A DNA stretch of 64,000 bases from IMG/VR virus record IMGVR_UViG_3300020187_000012, positions 1 through 64,000 of that record; one strand, written 5' to 3'. Below the pieces are notes generated by a model, which was given only the letters and a program-made list of their open reading frames with translations, searched no databases and was not told the origin of the DNA. Origin of the DNA: a virus. Shown here piece after piece: positions 1 to 7,030 of the stretch (positions are counted from its first letter, which is position 1; each line of letters begins with the position of its first letter). A program made the translations under genes and the position numbers.

Positions 1-125
1 CGAGGGCCAACTAACACACACGCCGCGGTTGCGATTACCCCCGGTCGGCTAGGCCCCTTAAAGCAAAGAAGGGACCCCCATTGCTGAGAGTCCCTGAAGG
101 GTAATCAATCCTTATGTTTGGTAGT
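1..125. other. gene-free GC-rich left edge
   Basis: No open frame of useful length is seen here. The stretch is clearly GC-richer than the neighbouring genes and contains a GGGAC/GTCCC hairpin (71-94). Its base composition and its GGGACCCC motif resemble the non-coding block at 5.5-6.1 kb, so it may be the edge of a similar structured element that continues left of the window. Confidence 0.5.
71..94 (-). terminator. candidate terminator of the leftward early operon
   Basis: On the minus strand a GGGAC stem (90-94) pairs with GTCCC (71-75) across a 14-nt loop and is followed by a T-rich run (TTCTTTGCTTT). It lies about 30 nt beyond the stop codon of the RadA-like gene, the last gene of the leftward block. 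The stem is short, so this is tentative. Confidence 0.35.
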
Positions 126-1157
126 TTAGAGTTCTACGCTATCTTTAGTGTCTTCTGTGACTTTGTCAAATCCGAATAGTCTGTCGAAAGCGGCGCCTTC
201 GGTTTCCAGTTGTTTACGTTCTTCTTTGAGTAGTTCGTCGTTGGCTATATCTGTTTCGAATCGGGCTTCGTTAAATTGTATGCCTTCATCGAATGAGAAG
301 TAGAGTTTTTTGTTTACGTCGCCTACACGGTTTTTTGAGAACTCTAGGAACCTACGGCCGTTCTCACCACCTTCCCAGTCTAGCTTCATCATTGAGGTGG
401 TCATGTGTTTGAGTTTGTTGCTTCCTACGAACTGTCCTCCTTTAGAGAGTTGGAGTATTGTAACAAAGGCGGTGTGTGCTTGGGACTTGTTGTGTTGTGT
501 CATTAGGTCTAGGAACCATTTTTCTGCTTTGCCTCGTGTCCAGCCTGTGTGTTCTTTAACGGTGTCGTTGACTTCGGTGTAGGAGTCGGTGAGTACTACG
601 TCGTATCCTTCTTCTAGAACTTTTTCTATTACTAGGTTGGCGTGGGATTCGTAGTTGTTCATAAAGAGGATGGGGAGGCTGGCCCAATTAGGGAATCGCT
701 TAAGGTAGCGTGCCATGTCCATCTCATTCATCTCTGCTGAAATAAAGAGTACTTTGTTACCGTTGGCTTGTAGGTGCGCAAGGTGGTCAAGTAGGATTGT
801 GGTCTTACCAACCCCTGGGGCGCCGGCAGCCATGATGTTAGTTGCTGGAAGGATGCCACCGTCGTTTGATATAAGTTTATCAAAGATGGTATTGGCCTTC
901 ATAGGTATGAATAGGTCGGGGTTAATGTTAAGGTCCTCTAGTTTAGTGAGGCTTACATTAATTTGGGGTGGCAGTGTGTCTGATGTAGTAGACTTGATCT
1001 TATGGTCAGACATACGGAAACCACGTGGAGGGCCTAGCCTTTCCTTTGGTGTTCCTTTACCGTCCCAATGCACAAAAGGCTTTGTGAACGTACCGATTAA
1101 TTCAGGGCCATTGTTTACTGGGGTGGCCTTCCCGTTTTCTACTTGATATACAAACAT
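126..1157 (-). CDS. RadA/RecA-like P-loop ATPase
   Basis: A 343-residue ATPase of the RecA/RadA/DnaB superfamily. Walker A is GAPGVGKT at residues 112-119, Walker B is in the hydrophobic run ending LTDS near 185-192, and the segment after Walker A (VLFISAEMNE, about 136-145) matches the strand carrying the catalytic Glu in RadA-like proteins. There is no N-terminal zinc ribbon and no Lon-like C-domain as in full bacterial RadA, and no DnaB N-domain. A role in recombination or branch migration is inferred; it may supply the strand-exchange activity that T4 gets from UvsX, since a UvsY-like and a UvsW-like gene occur at 61.9-63.9 kb but no UvsX is seen. It is leftward, last in its block, behind its own early promoter. 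The final residues are acidic. Confidence 0.8.
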   Translation of the reverse strand: MFVYQVENGKATPVNNGPELIGTFTKPFVHWDGKGTPKERLGPPRGFRMSDHKIKSTTSDTLPPQINVSLTKLEDLNINPDLFIPMKANTIFDKLISNDGGILPATNIMAAGAPGVGKTTILLDHLAHLQANGNKVLFISAEMNEMDMARYLKRFPNWASLPILFMNNYESHANLVIEKVLEEGYDVVLTDSYTEVNDTVKEHTGWTRGKAEKWFLDLMTQHNKSQAHTAFVTILQLSKGGQFVGSNKLKHMTTSMMKLDWEGGENGRRFLEFSKNRVGDVNKKLYFSFDEGIQFNEARFETDIANDELLKEERKQLETEGAAFDRLFGFDKVTEDTKDSVEL

Positions 1158-1162
1158 AATTA

Positions 1163-1221
1163 TTCCGATTGATTACATAGTAAATATAGGCAAAATAATC
1201 GACATAAAAAAGTATTTAGTC
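1163..1221 (-). promoter_or_regulatory. early promoter P1 (leftward)
   Basis: Minus-strand copy of the repeated early element: T-run with ATGTC-like block, then TTTTGCCTATATTTA, ACTATGTAATC and a short leader. This copy lacks the GGGGAAACCC leader hairpin. It ends 6 nt before the ATG of the RadA-like gene. Confidence 0.75.
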
Positions 1222-1239
1222 AATTATTTTAAAACTATT

Positions 1240-1626
1240 TTACAGGGCAACGGCGTCTAGAGCTTGTTGGTAGATGTACTTGTCTTGGATGAATTCAAAC
1301 TTGCTGAGGTCACCGTTACCATGACTAGGTGTAAATCCGTAAAGGGCTTCACCGAACATGCCAACCTCATCGAATCCCATTAGCTCATACATCTCACCAC
1401 TAGGGGTTACGGCCACAAGTTCACAACCCGCGGGAATACCACCTCTGTATCCTTGCATATAGATAGGAAGGAATTCAAAGCCGATAAGCTTAGCAGGGCC
1501 CCAGGCCTCTGCACTATGTTGAGGTAGTTCACCAGGCATTCCTTTAAATGGGAATACTTGACCGTTACTTTCTTTGGCAAGGAAGATGGCCTTGTTCATT
1601 AACTGAGTTGGGATTTGTACTTTCAT
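1240..1626 (-). CDS. hypothetical early protein
   Basis: A 128-residue soluble protein that I do not recognise. It is Gly/Phe rich, with no membrane segment or cysteine cluster. It begins MKVQIPTQLMNKA and has a central segment rich in GFEF and YRGG motifs, suggesting a small beta-rich fold. It has its own early promoter just upstream and an A/T-rich start region without a Shine-Dalgarno site. Position in the early block suggests a host-takeover or regulatory role, which is inference only. Confidence 0.75.
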   Translation of the reverse strand: MKVQIPTQLMNKAIFLAKESNGQVFPFKGMPGELPQHSAEAWGPAKLIGFEFLPIYMQGYRGGIPAGCELVAVTPSGEMYELMGFDEVGMFGEALYGFTPSHGNGDLSKFEFIQDKYIYQQALDAVAL

Positions 1627-1634
1627 GATTTATT

Positions 1635-1706
1635 CTTTAGTGGGTTTCCCCGATTGATTACATAGTAAATATAGGCAAAATAAACGACATAAAAAAACTT
1701 TAGGTC
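1635..1706 (-). promoter_or_regulatory. early promoter P2 (leftward) with leader hairpin
   Basis: Minus-strand early element containing TTTTGCCTATATTTA and the leader CGGGGAAACCC, which can fold as a GGG/CCC stem with a GAAA tetraloop. Drives the gene at 1240-1626. Confidence 0.8.
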
Positions 1707-1744
1707 AATTACTTTCAAACTATTTTACTCAGTCTCCGTAACCT

Positions 1745-2347
1745 TTATTTTTTATTATCTTCAATCATCATATCAACAACCTTAGCAATGTGCTTATCAG
1801 AAGCACCGAATGACTTAGCATGTTTAACAGCACCCTCAAAGTCTTGTTGACCGAAAACATAAGGACAATCATCTGACATCATTTCCGTTATCATTTTATA
1901 AACTGAAGGAAGACTAGCATGCTTAGGTGTGTCAGTAACGTGGAAGTACTTAAGACTTGCATCTATTTCGTATCCCTCTGGAGTCATAATGTCATCAGCT
2001 TCGTTATGCTCATACATGTCTATCATACCATTAAAGCGTCCGTAAACAAATTGGTCACCGAAAGATTGAATATCTTTAACAACCTCGTCTGATGCATGGC
2101 GTCCACGTTCATCTGTTAGATAGACACTACAAGAGTTACCCATAGAGAATGAATTACTCGAAGTCATACAGGTTACTCCTGGATGTTGTTGCTTTGCGTA
2201 TTGTTTAACAACACTAGATACAGCCGCATGATCCATATATAATTTAGGATTCTTTAGTGGTTTGCCGTAAAAGTCTGTGGTACGTACGAAGCGGTTAGCA
2301 ACGTTGAACTTGATGCCGTTGATTGTGAATTGTGTTTTATTTTTCAT
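1745..2347 (-). CDS. LPD29-like domain protein
   Basis: A 200-residue soluble protein. Residues about 43-115 carry the pattern of the large-polyvalent-protein-associated domain 29: a helix (AAVSSVVKQYAKQQHPGV), a strand with small polar residues, a SVYLTDERG strand, a second helix, and a GMIDMYEHNEAD segment. This domain occurs in large multi-domain proteins of plasmids and phages and in small stand-alone phage proteins; its biochemical role is unknown to me. The remainder has a helical C-terminus. It has its own early promoter and leader hairpin and lies in the leftward early block. The family call is by pattern recognition only. Confidence 0.65.
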   Translation of the reverse strand: MKNKTQFTINGIKFNVANRFVRTTDFYGKPLKNPKLYMDHAAVSSVVKQYAKQQHPGVTCMTSSNSFSMGNSCSVYLTDERGRHASDEVVKDIQSFGDQFVYGRFNGMIDMYEHNEADDIMTPEGYEIDASLKYFHVTDTPKHASLPSVYKMITEMMSDDCPYVFGQQDFEGAVKHAKSFGASDKHIAKVVDMMIEDNKK

Positions 2348-2356
2348 TTCTTTTTT

Positions 2357-2432
2357 CTTAAGTGGGTTTCCCCGATTGATTACATAGTAAATATAGGCAA
2401 AATAGTTGACATAAAAAAGTTTTTAGCCAACT
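2357..2432 (-). promoter_or_regulatory. early promoter P3 (leftward) with leader hairpin
   Basis: Minus-strand copy of the early element with TTTTGCCTATATTTA, GTAATCAATC and the GGGGAAACCC hairpin leader, ending about 10 nt before the ATG of the gene at 1745-2347. Confidence 0.8.
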
Positions 2433-2441
2433 ATTTTCAAA

Positions 2442-2828
2442 TTATTTTACTGCAACTGAATGTGCACCTAAACTACCTTTCCAAATTGGAGCGCCTTCAT
2501 ATACACGTGAGGTCAACTTAAATTCAAAACGACGTGAGTGGCCAACTTCAGGATTCTCTTCAGCAATATCAATGATCTCGTATGCTTCAGCAATATATGT
2601 CGCGACCTTCTCACCATGTAAGATACCCGATACTGTTACGGGTAAACCTTTTTCAAAGGCTTCTATTAATGTCTGCTCTTCTTCTTTATAGAAGTACCAT
2701 GCCCGGGCAATACACCCTTTAAGGCTACGACCGGTGAATTCACCTTTAGTATTATAGCTACGATTGACACTAACGAAAATGTTAACACCTTCGTTAAACT
2801 TGTTTGGATTGTAAATAACTTTACTCAT
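2442..2828 (-). CDS. hypothetical early protein
   Basis: A 128-residue protein of unknown function. A longer frame runs upstream to 2987, but it would cross the promoter/leader; the ATG at 2828 (MSKVIYNPNKF) sits the expected distance behind the leader hairpin and is the better start. The protein is mixed charge with aromatic residues around AWYFYKEEE and a C-terminal FEFKLTSRVYEG strand; no membrane segment or known motif. It is divergent from the rightward early genes, with back-to-back promoters between. Confidence 0.75.
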   Translation of the reverse strand: MSKVIYNPNKFNEGVNIFVSVNRSYNTKGEFTGRSLKGCIARAWYFYKEEEQTLIEAFEKGLPVTVSGILHGEKVATYIAEAYEIIDIAEENPEVGHSRRFEFKLTSRVYEGAPIWKGSLGAHSVAVK

Positions 2829-2836
2829 GATTATTT

Positions 2837-2912
2837 CTTTAGTGGGTTTCCCCGATTGATTACATAGTAAATATAGGCAATTCCGGCGACATAAAAAAAC
2901 TTTTGGACAATT
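2837..2912 (-). promoter_or_regulatory. early promoter P4 (leftward) with leader hairpin
   Basis: Minus-strand early element. Here the block before the TATATTTA box is GGAATTGCC rather than TTTTGCC, one of the few deviations in the family. Forms a divergent pair with P5. Confidence 0.75.
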
Positions 2913-2983
2913 ATTTTCAAAATAAATTGCAAGTAAGTACCTTATATTATATTGAAGAACAGAAAAAAGTTTCAAAAAAAAGA

Positions 2984-3054
2984 GCAAAAAGTTTTTTTAT
3001 GTCAATTATTTTGCCTATATTTACTATGTAATCAATCGGGGAAACCCACTAAAG
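2984..3054 (+). promoter_or_regulatory. early promoter P5 (rightward) with leader hairpin
   Basis: GTTTTTTTATGTC, TTTTGCCTATATTTA, GTAATC and the GGGGAAACCC leader hairpin are all present. It is divergent from P4, with about 70 nt between the two elements. Confidence 0.8.
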
Positions 3055-3064
3055 AACTAATCAA

Positions 3065-3379
3065 ATGACAACAGAACAGCTTAAAGAGATCATCATGACA
3101 GGAACGCCAGCGCAAGTAGCCGCCGCCGTTAGTAATCGTAAGGAAGTAACTGAAAAGCAAGTTAGAGAATTGATAAAACCATTACGTGAACACGATGTCT
3201 ATATTGACATGGATAATATGGGTCAATCAACTTGGTATTACATATGGAAGAAGATTAATGTCAAAGGGCCCCATGATTGGACTAGAGTTAACTTAGCAGA
3301 CTGCTTCTATTGGAATAAAGGTAGTTATAACGCTGAGGGTGTACATAGCCTATATGACGAATACGGATACGCAATTTAA
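3065..3379 (+). CDS. hypothetical early protein
   Basis: A 104-residue protein of unknown function. The N-terminal 45 residues look helical (MTTEQLKEIIMTG, then EKQVRELIKPLREH); the rest is aromatic-rich (STWYYIWKKINV, CFYWNKGSYN). First gene of the rightward early block, 10 nt after the leader of its promoter. No Shine-Dalgarno; the ATG is preceded by AACTAATCAA. Confidence 0.75.
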   Translation: MTTEQLKEIIMTGTPAQVAAAVSNRKEVTEKQVRELIKPLREHDVYIDMDNMGQSTWYYIWKKINVKGPHDWTRVNLADCFYWNKGSYNAEGVHSLYDEYGYAI

Positions 3380-3396
3380 AATACTTTGAAAATAAA

Positions 3397-3464
3397 TGGC
3401 TAAAAACTTTTTTATGTCGTTTATTTTGCCTATATTTACTATGTAATCAATCGGGGGAACCCAA
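3397..3464 (+). promoter_or_regulatory. early promoter P6 (rightward)
   Basis: Full early element starting GGCTAAAAAC, with TTTTGCCTATATTTA and a variant leader CGGGGGAACCC. Drives the pair 3478-3717 and 3721-4038. Confidence 0.8.
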
Positions 3465-3477
3465 TGAGACAATCCTA

Positions 3478-3717
3478 ATGAATAAAGAACTAAACGCAAT
3501 CGAAGAGGAGCTTAACCAAATCTTGGTTAACCTAAGGCTAGAGAGTCTATACGACGAACCTGTTAGTGGATACCTACTTAATGCAGGTAGCCCAGCAGCG
3601 GACTTCCTCCTGGAGTCTACTCCAAGTGAACGTGAATTCATCCTTCATAAATTGGCACCTGAGCTAATAGTAGAAGATGTATATGAAGGTAATCATATAA
3701 TTCTAAACCTTAAATAA
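3478..3717 (+). CDS. hypothetical early protein
   Basis: A 79-residue acidic protein, helical at the N-terminus (MNKELNAIEEELNQIL) with a Leu-rich middle. No recognised family. It is separated by only 3 nt from the next gene, so the two are probably co-transcribed and translationally coupled. Located behind an early promoter. Confidence 0.7.
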   Translation: MNKELNAIEEELNQILVNLRLESLYDEPVSGYLLNAGSPAADFLLESTPSEREFILHKLAPELIVEDVYEGNHIILNLK

Positions 3718-3720
3718 ATT

Positions 3721-4038
3721 ATGGCATTATTAAAAAATAACAAAGGAGAGTACAACTACCAGTTTAACTGGGTTGATGAAAACAACAACGTATGTGGGTT
3801 TAATGACGTGTGGGCTTTTAATAAGCGTGAGGCTATTAAAAAGGCTAAAGCTATGGAGACCGAAGCACATTGGGCATTGTACGTTGGTAATAAGTATGTC
3901 ACGGTACCTGAAGAGGTTATAGGCGAGGGACATTGCTTCCGTATGAAAGGTATGTATGTTAAGTTAGACTCTATGTACAAGGCCACTGCAGAGGAGCGTG
4001 ACGCCATGGCCCGTATAGGTTATATGATGACTAACTAA
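3721..4038 (+). CDS. hypothetical early protein
   Basis: A 105-residue protein of unknown function. The region FNDVWAFNKREAIKKAKAMETEAHWALYVG (split here by eye into a strand, a Lys/Ala helix and a second strand) resembles the small alpha/beta proteins common in phage early regions. C-terminus is helical and Met-rich. Second gene of a two-gene unit behind P6. Confidence 0.7.
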   Translation: MALLKNNKGEYNYQFNWVDENNNVCGFNDVWAFNKREAIKKAKAMETEAHWALYVGNKYVTVPEEVIGEGHCFRMKGMYVKLDSMYKATAEERDAMARIGYMMTN

Positions 4039-4055
4039 AATTGTTAGTAACTATT

Positions 4056-4106
4056 AGGCTAAAAGCTTTTTTATATCAACTTAATTGCCTATATTTATAG
4101 TATAAT
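4056..4106 (+). promoter_or_regulatory. early promoter P7 (rightward)
   Basis: Variant early element: AGGCTAAAAGC, T-run, ATATC, then AATTGCCTATATTTA and TAGTATAAT. It lacks the GTAATC and hairpin leader. Upstream of 4122-4430. Confidence 0.7.
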
Positions 4107-4121
4107 AAAAGAGAAACTAAT

Positions 4122-4430
4122 ATGAACATTAAAGAGCAAATCGAAAACTGGATTCCAGTAGCCCAAGCTAAATGTAACAGCTATTACCCAGAACAGTGGC
4201 AATCACAAGCTCCTGTACTCACCGTATCATATGGACGTAAGTACGCCAAGATTATGGATGAGTACTCAACATGGGGCTTCATAGCCTTAAAAGATGATCC
4301 TAGTAAAGGGCAAGTTACAGGAGACCTTTTAAAGCCGGCTTCGTGGGCAACACCTACAAGACACTCGAGAGGTAACATATTAAACGGTACAGCAGTGTAC
4401 AATCAGTTCGGACCAGCTTACTTAAAATAA
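4122..4430 (+). CDS. hypothetical early protein
   Basis: A 102-residue soluble protein. N-terminal helix (MNIKEQIENWIPVAQAK) followed by strands including LTVSYGRKYAKI and a Ser/Thr/Arg-rich stretch (ATPTRHSRGNI). No family recognised. Own promoter upstream and another immediately downstream, so it is a single-gene unit. Confidence 0.72.
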   Translation: MNIKEQIENWIPVAQAKCNSYYPEQWQSQAPVLTVSYGRKYAKIMDEYSTWGFIALKDDPSKGQVTGDLLKPASWATPTRHSRGNILNGTAVYNQFGPAYLK

Positions 4431-4442
4431 TTTGAAAATAGT

Positions 4443-4500
4443 TGGCTAAAAGTTTTTTTATGTCAACTATTTTGCCTATATTTACTATGTAATCAATCGT
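4443..4500 (+). promoter_or_regulatory. early promoter P8 (rightward)
   Basis: GGCTAAAAGTTTTTTTATGTC, then TTTTGCCTATATTTA and TATGTAATCAATCG, without the hairpin leader. Upstream of the membrane protein at 4508. Confidence 0.8.
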
Positions 4501-4507
4501 AATAAAT

Positions 4508-4744
4508 ATGAACTATATCAAATCATTCATCAATCGTAACCAGGGTCTCACAACCTTAATGGCTACCTTAATCATTTTAGCAACTGGGTGTATCCTATTA
4601 CCTATCGCGGTAACCCTAGCATGTAGGGGTCTATTATACATGATTAACCAACCAGTTAACTCATTATTCATTATAGGTGCCTACCTATTTGGTATATTAA
4701 GTAATGAGCTCGCAGGAACGCTTGATAAAAAAGTTTCAAAATAA
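4508..4744 (+). CDS. small two-helix membrane protein
   Basis: A 78-residue protein with two predicted transmembrane segments (about residues 16-41 and 48-66) and a basic C-terminal tail ending KKVSK. Product of the early block; a role in membrane modification or superinfection exclusion is conceivable but not shown. No cysteine motif or known family. Single-gene unit between two early promoters. Confidence 0.75.
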   Translation: MNYIKSFINRNQGLTTLMATLIILATGCILLPIAVTLACRGLLYMINQPVNSLFIIGAYLFGILSNELAGTLDKKVSK

Positions 4745-4745
4745 T

Positions 4746-4816
4746 TGACTAAAAGTTTTTTTATGTCAACTATTTTGCCTATATTTACTATGTAATCAAT
4801 CGGGGAAACCCACTAA
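4746..4816 (+). promoter_or_regulatory. early promoter P9 (rightward) with leader hairpin
   Basis: The closest copy to consensus: GACTAAAAGTTTTTTTATG, TTTTGCCTATATTTA, GTAATC and CGGGGAAACCC. It begins 2 nt after the previous stop codon. Confidence 0.82.
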
Positions 4817-4833
4817 ACAAATAAAAATCGCTT

Positions 4834-5250
4834 ATGGCAACTATCAAAGAATTCAACAAACAAAACCTAAAGAGCCTTCGTCAAGACATGAACGCTGCAC
4901 TTGCTAAACTAGAAAAGCAGTACGGTATTCAAATCAATGTAGGTAACGCTAGCTATAGTGACAATGAGGTAACCTTTAAAACTAAGTGTAATACAGTTAG
5001 TAAAGAGGGAACTGCTATCACTAAAGAAGCCCAAAACTGGCCCCTCTATGCAGAGCTTAATGGTGTAAGCCAATTCTCTATCGGCGACCGTATCGCCCTC
5101 CAAGGTAAAATCTTCTCTATCGAAGGCTGGAACACACGTGCTAAGAAAGCCCCAGTAATGATTAAAGAAGTTGGCTCAAACAAAACCTTTAAATGTAGCG
5201 CCCAAACTCTAGCAGGTAAACTCCCTATGGTCAAAGAAACCATTAAATAA
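4834..5250 (+). CDS. hypothetical early protein
   Basis: A 138-residue protein. An N-terminal helix (KEFNKQNLKSLRQDMNAAL) is followed by a beta-rich body with ISIGDRIALQG-like and KIFSIEGWN strands, and a basic C-terminus. Similar small proteins are widespread in large phages but I know no function. Last gene before a strong hairpin terminator. Confidence 0.75.
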   Translation: MATIKEFNKQNLKSLRQDMNAALAKLEKQYGIQINVGNASYSDNEVTFKTKCNTVSKEGTAITKEAQNWPLYAELNGVSQFSIGDRIALQGKIFSIEGWNTRAKKAPVMIKEVGSNKTFKCSAQTLAGKLPMVKETIK

Positions 5251-5262
5251 ACAACCCCCACA

Positions 5263-5293
5263 GAAGCCCTATATAAAGCCTATATAGGGCTTC
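5263..5293. terminator. 13-bp perfect hairpin
   Basis: GAAGCCCTATATA pairs perfectly with TATATAGGGCTTC across a 5-nt loop. There is no long T-run after it, but it lies 12 nt past the stop of the preceding gene. It may act as a terminator or as a 3-prime stabiliser or processing site. Confidence 0.6.
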
Positions 5294-5329
5294 CCATAAA
5301 CAACCAATAATTAAAGCAATATATAAACC

Positions 5330-5485
5330 ATGAGTAAAACATTTGTATTCACACTAGAAAGAGACAACGGGTATACTTATACGTATGAAGGGACATTCGA
5401 ATCCCTAGCCCGACATATCGCAGCGCAAGATAGCCCAATTAAGGTTAACGGCGATAAGACAGCTTTCAACACTAAAGAGGCTTAA
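5330..5485 (+). CDS. small hypothetical protein
   Basis: A 51-residue frame starting MSKTFVFTLERDNGYTY and ending FNTKEA. It has a plausible beta-hairpin then helix (FESLARHIAAQ) organisation and is preceded by an A-rich start region like other genes here. No known family. It is the last coding frame before the structured non-coding block. Confidence 0.6.
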   Translation: MSKTFVFTLERDNGYTYTYEGTFESLARHIAAQDSPIKVNGDKTAFNTKEA

Positions 5486-6070
5486 AGGCCCAATCCCCCA
5501 ATTAAGGGAATGTCAACCCCCCACCCACATGTGCCAATGCGCATACTCAAGGGCTCCGGGGGCAAGTCCCCAATTTATAAATTTTTGTGTGCAAGGGTTA
5601 GGGTACCACATGACAACTAATAATAAGCAATAGGTGATAAAGAATGTGCAATATGCCAATTAACTATCACACCCCATGAAAGCTTAAAATTACCCTTGTA
5701 GGTAAATAAACCCAAGCAACGCTAATAGGAGACCCCGATACTTAGAGTCTAGGGTTTCCCTGGAAAAAACCCAGAAAAAAAGAAGTCGCCCCTACAAAAA
5801 AAATTGGGCGCCCCGTAGAAGGGGTAAAATACCCCCGAAGCGACCGTGAACTAACGGTCGATACCCATACGATACTGGAAGCTACTCAGAGTACCCATAA
5901 ACTACTGGAACCCAGAGTGTTAGACAAATACCCTCCGGTAAGTCCTCTAACCATCTGAACGGCCAGGGACCCCTTAAAACAGGCGAAGCCAATTGAGTCC
6001 CAGGCCGATACTAAAAGAATTAAAAGAACCCAGAGCACTTAGAGTACCCAGAGTAACTGCCAGACCCACA
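5486..6070 (+). ncRNA. candidate large structured RNA, gene-free
   Basis: About 585 nt with no convincing frame and a clearly higher GC than the flanking genes. Hairpins seen by eye: GGGG/CCCC at 5559-5571; GGGGT/ACCCC at 5821-5835; CGACCGT/ACGGTCG at 5841-5860; and a nested element at 5961-6006 in which GGCC-A-GGGAC pairs with GTCCC-A-GGCC around an inner GGC-GAA-GCC hairpin. The motif CCCAGAG or CTCAGAG recurs about four times between 5885 and 6060. The GGGG at 5821 could alternatively pair with CCCC near 5790. Orientation is assumed rightward. It could instead be a replication origin or a decayed gene. Confidence 0.35.
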
Positions 6071-6191
6071 ATACGGCGTGAGCCAAGTCAGTGCGCTTGG
6101 AAGGGTCGGGTGCCCGTTGCCCTTGAAACAAAAAATAATTAACCCGTATAATAAGGGTGCCGGGAAGGTCCGGCCGAAACCTAAAGATAAT

Positions 6192-6587
6192 ATGACAATA
6201 ACACACGATGACGAGCCGATACTAACAGGCCCTATGAGTAACTCAGAGTTTTTAAAATACTTAAAGACTAGGATAGGACCGGTGAAGTTTATTGAGAGAG
6301 CAAAGAGTAAGAACCCGGTACACCCTTATTCGAACAGGGGAGAAGGTTACATCATTATGCAACTTGGCGAATTAGGCCCAGTACTATACGATAGTGTAAG
6401 AAATCCCGCGGCTTATATGTCAGCTACCGGGGCTTGGGGCCTCTTAGTAGGGCGCCACAATGATAGGGGTGAGTACTTCACTCTCGATGTTAACTGGGAG
6501 GGGGCTCTCGCCGTTATTGAAAGTAACTACAGGCCTTTCAGTCCGGAGACAGCTCTCGGTCCGGATCCCGATCCTTTACCATTTTAA
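6192..6587 (+). CDS. hypothetical protein
   Basis: A 131-residue protein. The frame opens with GTG at 6078, but the first 38 codons are unlike protein and overlap the GC-rich structured block; the ATG at 6192 (MTITHDDEPILTG) is preceded by an A-rich sequence and is preferred. Contains YSNRGEGYIIMQL and SATGAWGLLVGRHNDRGE segments, predicted strands, and a Pro/Asp-rich tail. No known family. Confidence 0.6.
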   Translation: MTITHDDEPILTGPMSNSEFLKYLKTRIGPVKFIERAKSKNPVHPYSNRGEGYIIMQLGELGPVLYDSVRNPAAYMSATGAWGLLVGRHNDRGEYFTLDVNWEGALAVIESNYRPFSPETALGPDPDPLPF

Positions 6588-6599
6588 TTTAAGCTAATT

Positions 6600-6752
6600 A
6601 TGGAATGGATTGAATCACTCGGTACTGCAAGTAAATTATTAGTTATTTTAATACTAGCGGGTTTTGCTAGCACAGTAGTTAGAATAGGCGACACGTTAAT
6701 AGATAGTATTAAGGAGTGGTATTACAATTTAAAGAATAAATTGAAAAAATAA
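6600..6752 (+). CDS. small single-pass membrane protein
   Basis: A 50-residue frame beginning MEWIESLGTASKLL with one hydrophobic segment (about residues 10-29) and a basic tail ending in KNKLKK. It starts 12 nt after the preceding gene. Function unknown; a holin-like or membrane-perturbing peptide is possible but there is nothing specific. Confidence 0.55.
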   Translation: MEWIESLGTASKLLVILILAGFASTVVRIGDTLIDSIKEWYYNLKNKLKK

Positions 6753-6930
6753 AAAATCAAAAAAATCAATTATTTATTTAGGGTACAAAAATTTCCCTAT
6801 GCAGAAAATCTTAAGGTTTATTTAAATATCGGCACATTGTGTGTAAATGTGGCGGAGTTAATTGAAAAATTAAAAAATTAAAAAAATCAATTATTTATTT
6901 GGTGGTCTAAAATTTCCCTTCGCTGAAATA
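6741..6930. repeat. two direct repeats of about 69 bp
   Basis: Copies at 6741-6809 and 6862-6930, 121 bp apart start to start. Both contain TTGAAAAA, then AAAAAATCAATTATTTATTT, then a diverged 10-nt block, then AAAATTTCCCT and GCTGAAAT-like or GCAGAAAAT. The first copy overlaps the 3-prime end of the small membrane protein gene; the rest is non-coding up to 7030. Could be duplicated regulatory or 3-prime-end elements. Confidence 0.7.
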
Positions 6931-7030
6931 ATTTTTTTTAATTTTAAAAACTTAAAGAATTGGTAGACTAAGATGAAACATTCTTTGTTTAATTAACTAT
7001 AATTATAATAGTAATAACAATAAATATAAT

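Noticed and set aside
715-1146. Rightward frame of 143 codons opposite the RadA-like gene
   Set aside because: The leftward frame has clear Walker motifs and an early promoter; the rightward one has neither.
2442-2987. Longer version of the early gene starting at 2987
   Set aside because: It would translate through promoter P4 and its leader; the ATG at 2828 fits all sibling genes.
5486-6070. tRNA gene or CRISPR array in the non-coding block
   Set aside because: No T-loop GTTCRANNC with flanking acceptor pairing and no regular repeat-spacer pattern were found.
6078-6191. N-terminal extension from a GTG at 6078
   Set aside because: The 38 codons overlap the structured GC-rich block and look unlike protein; the ATG at 6192 has a normal A-rich leader.
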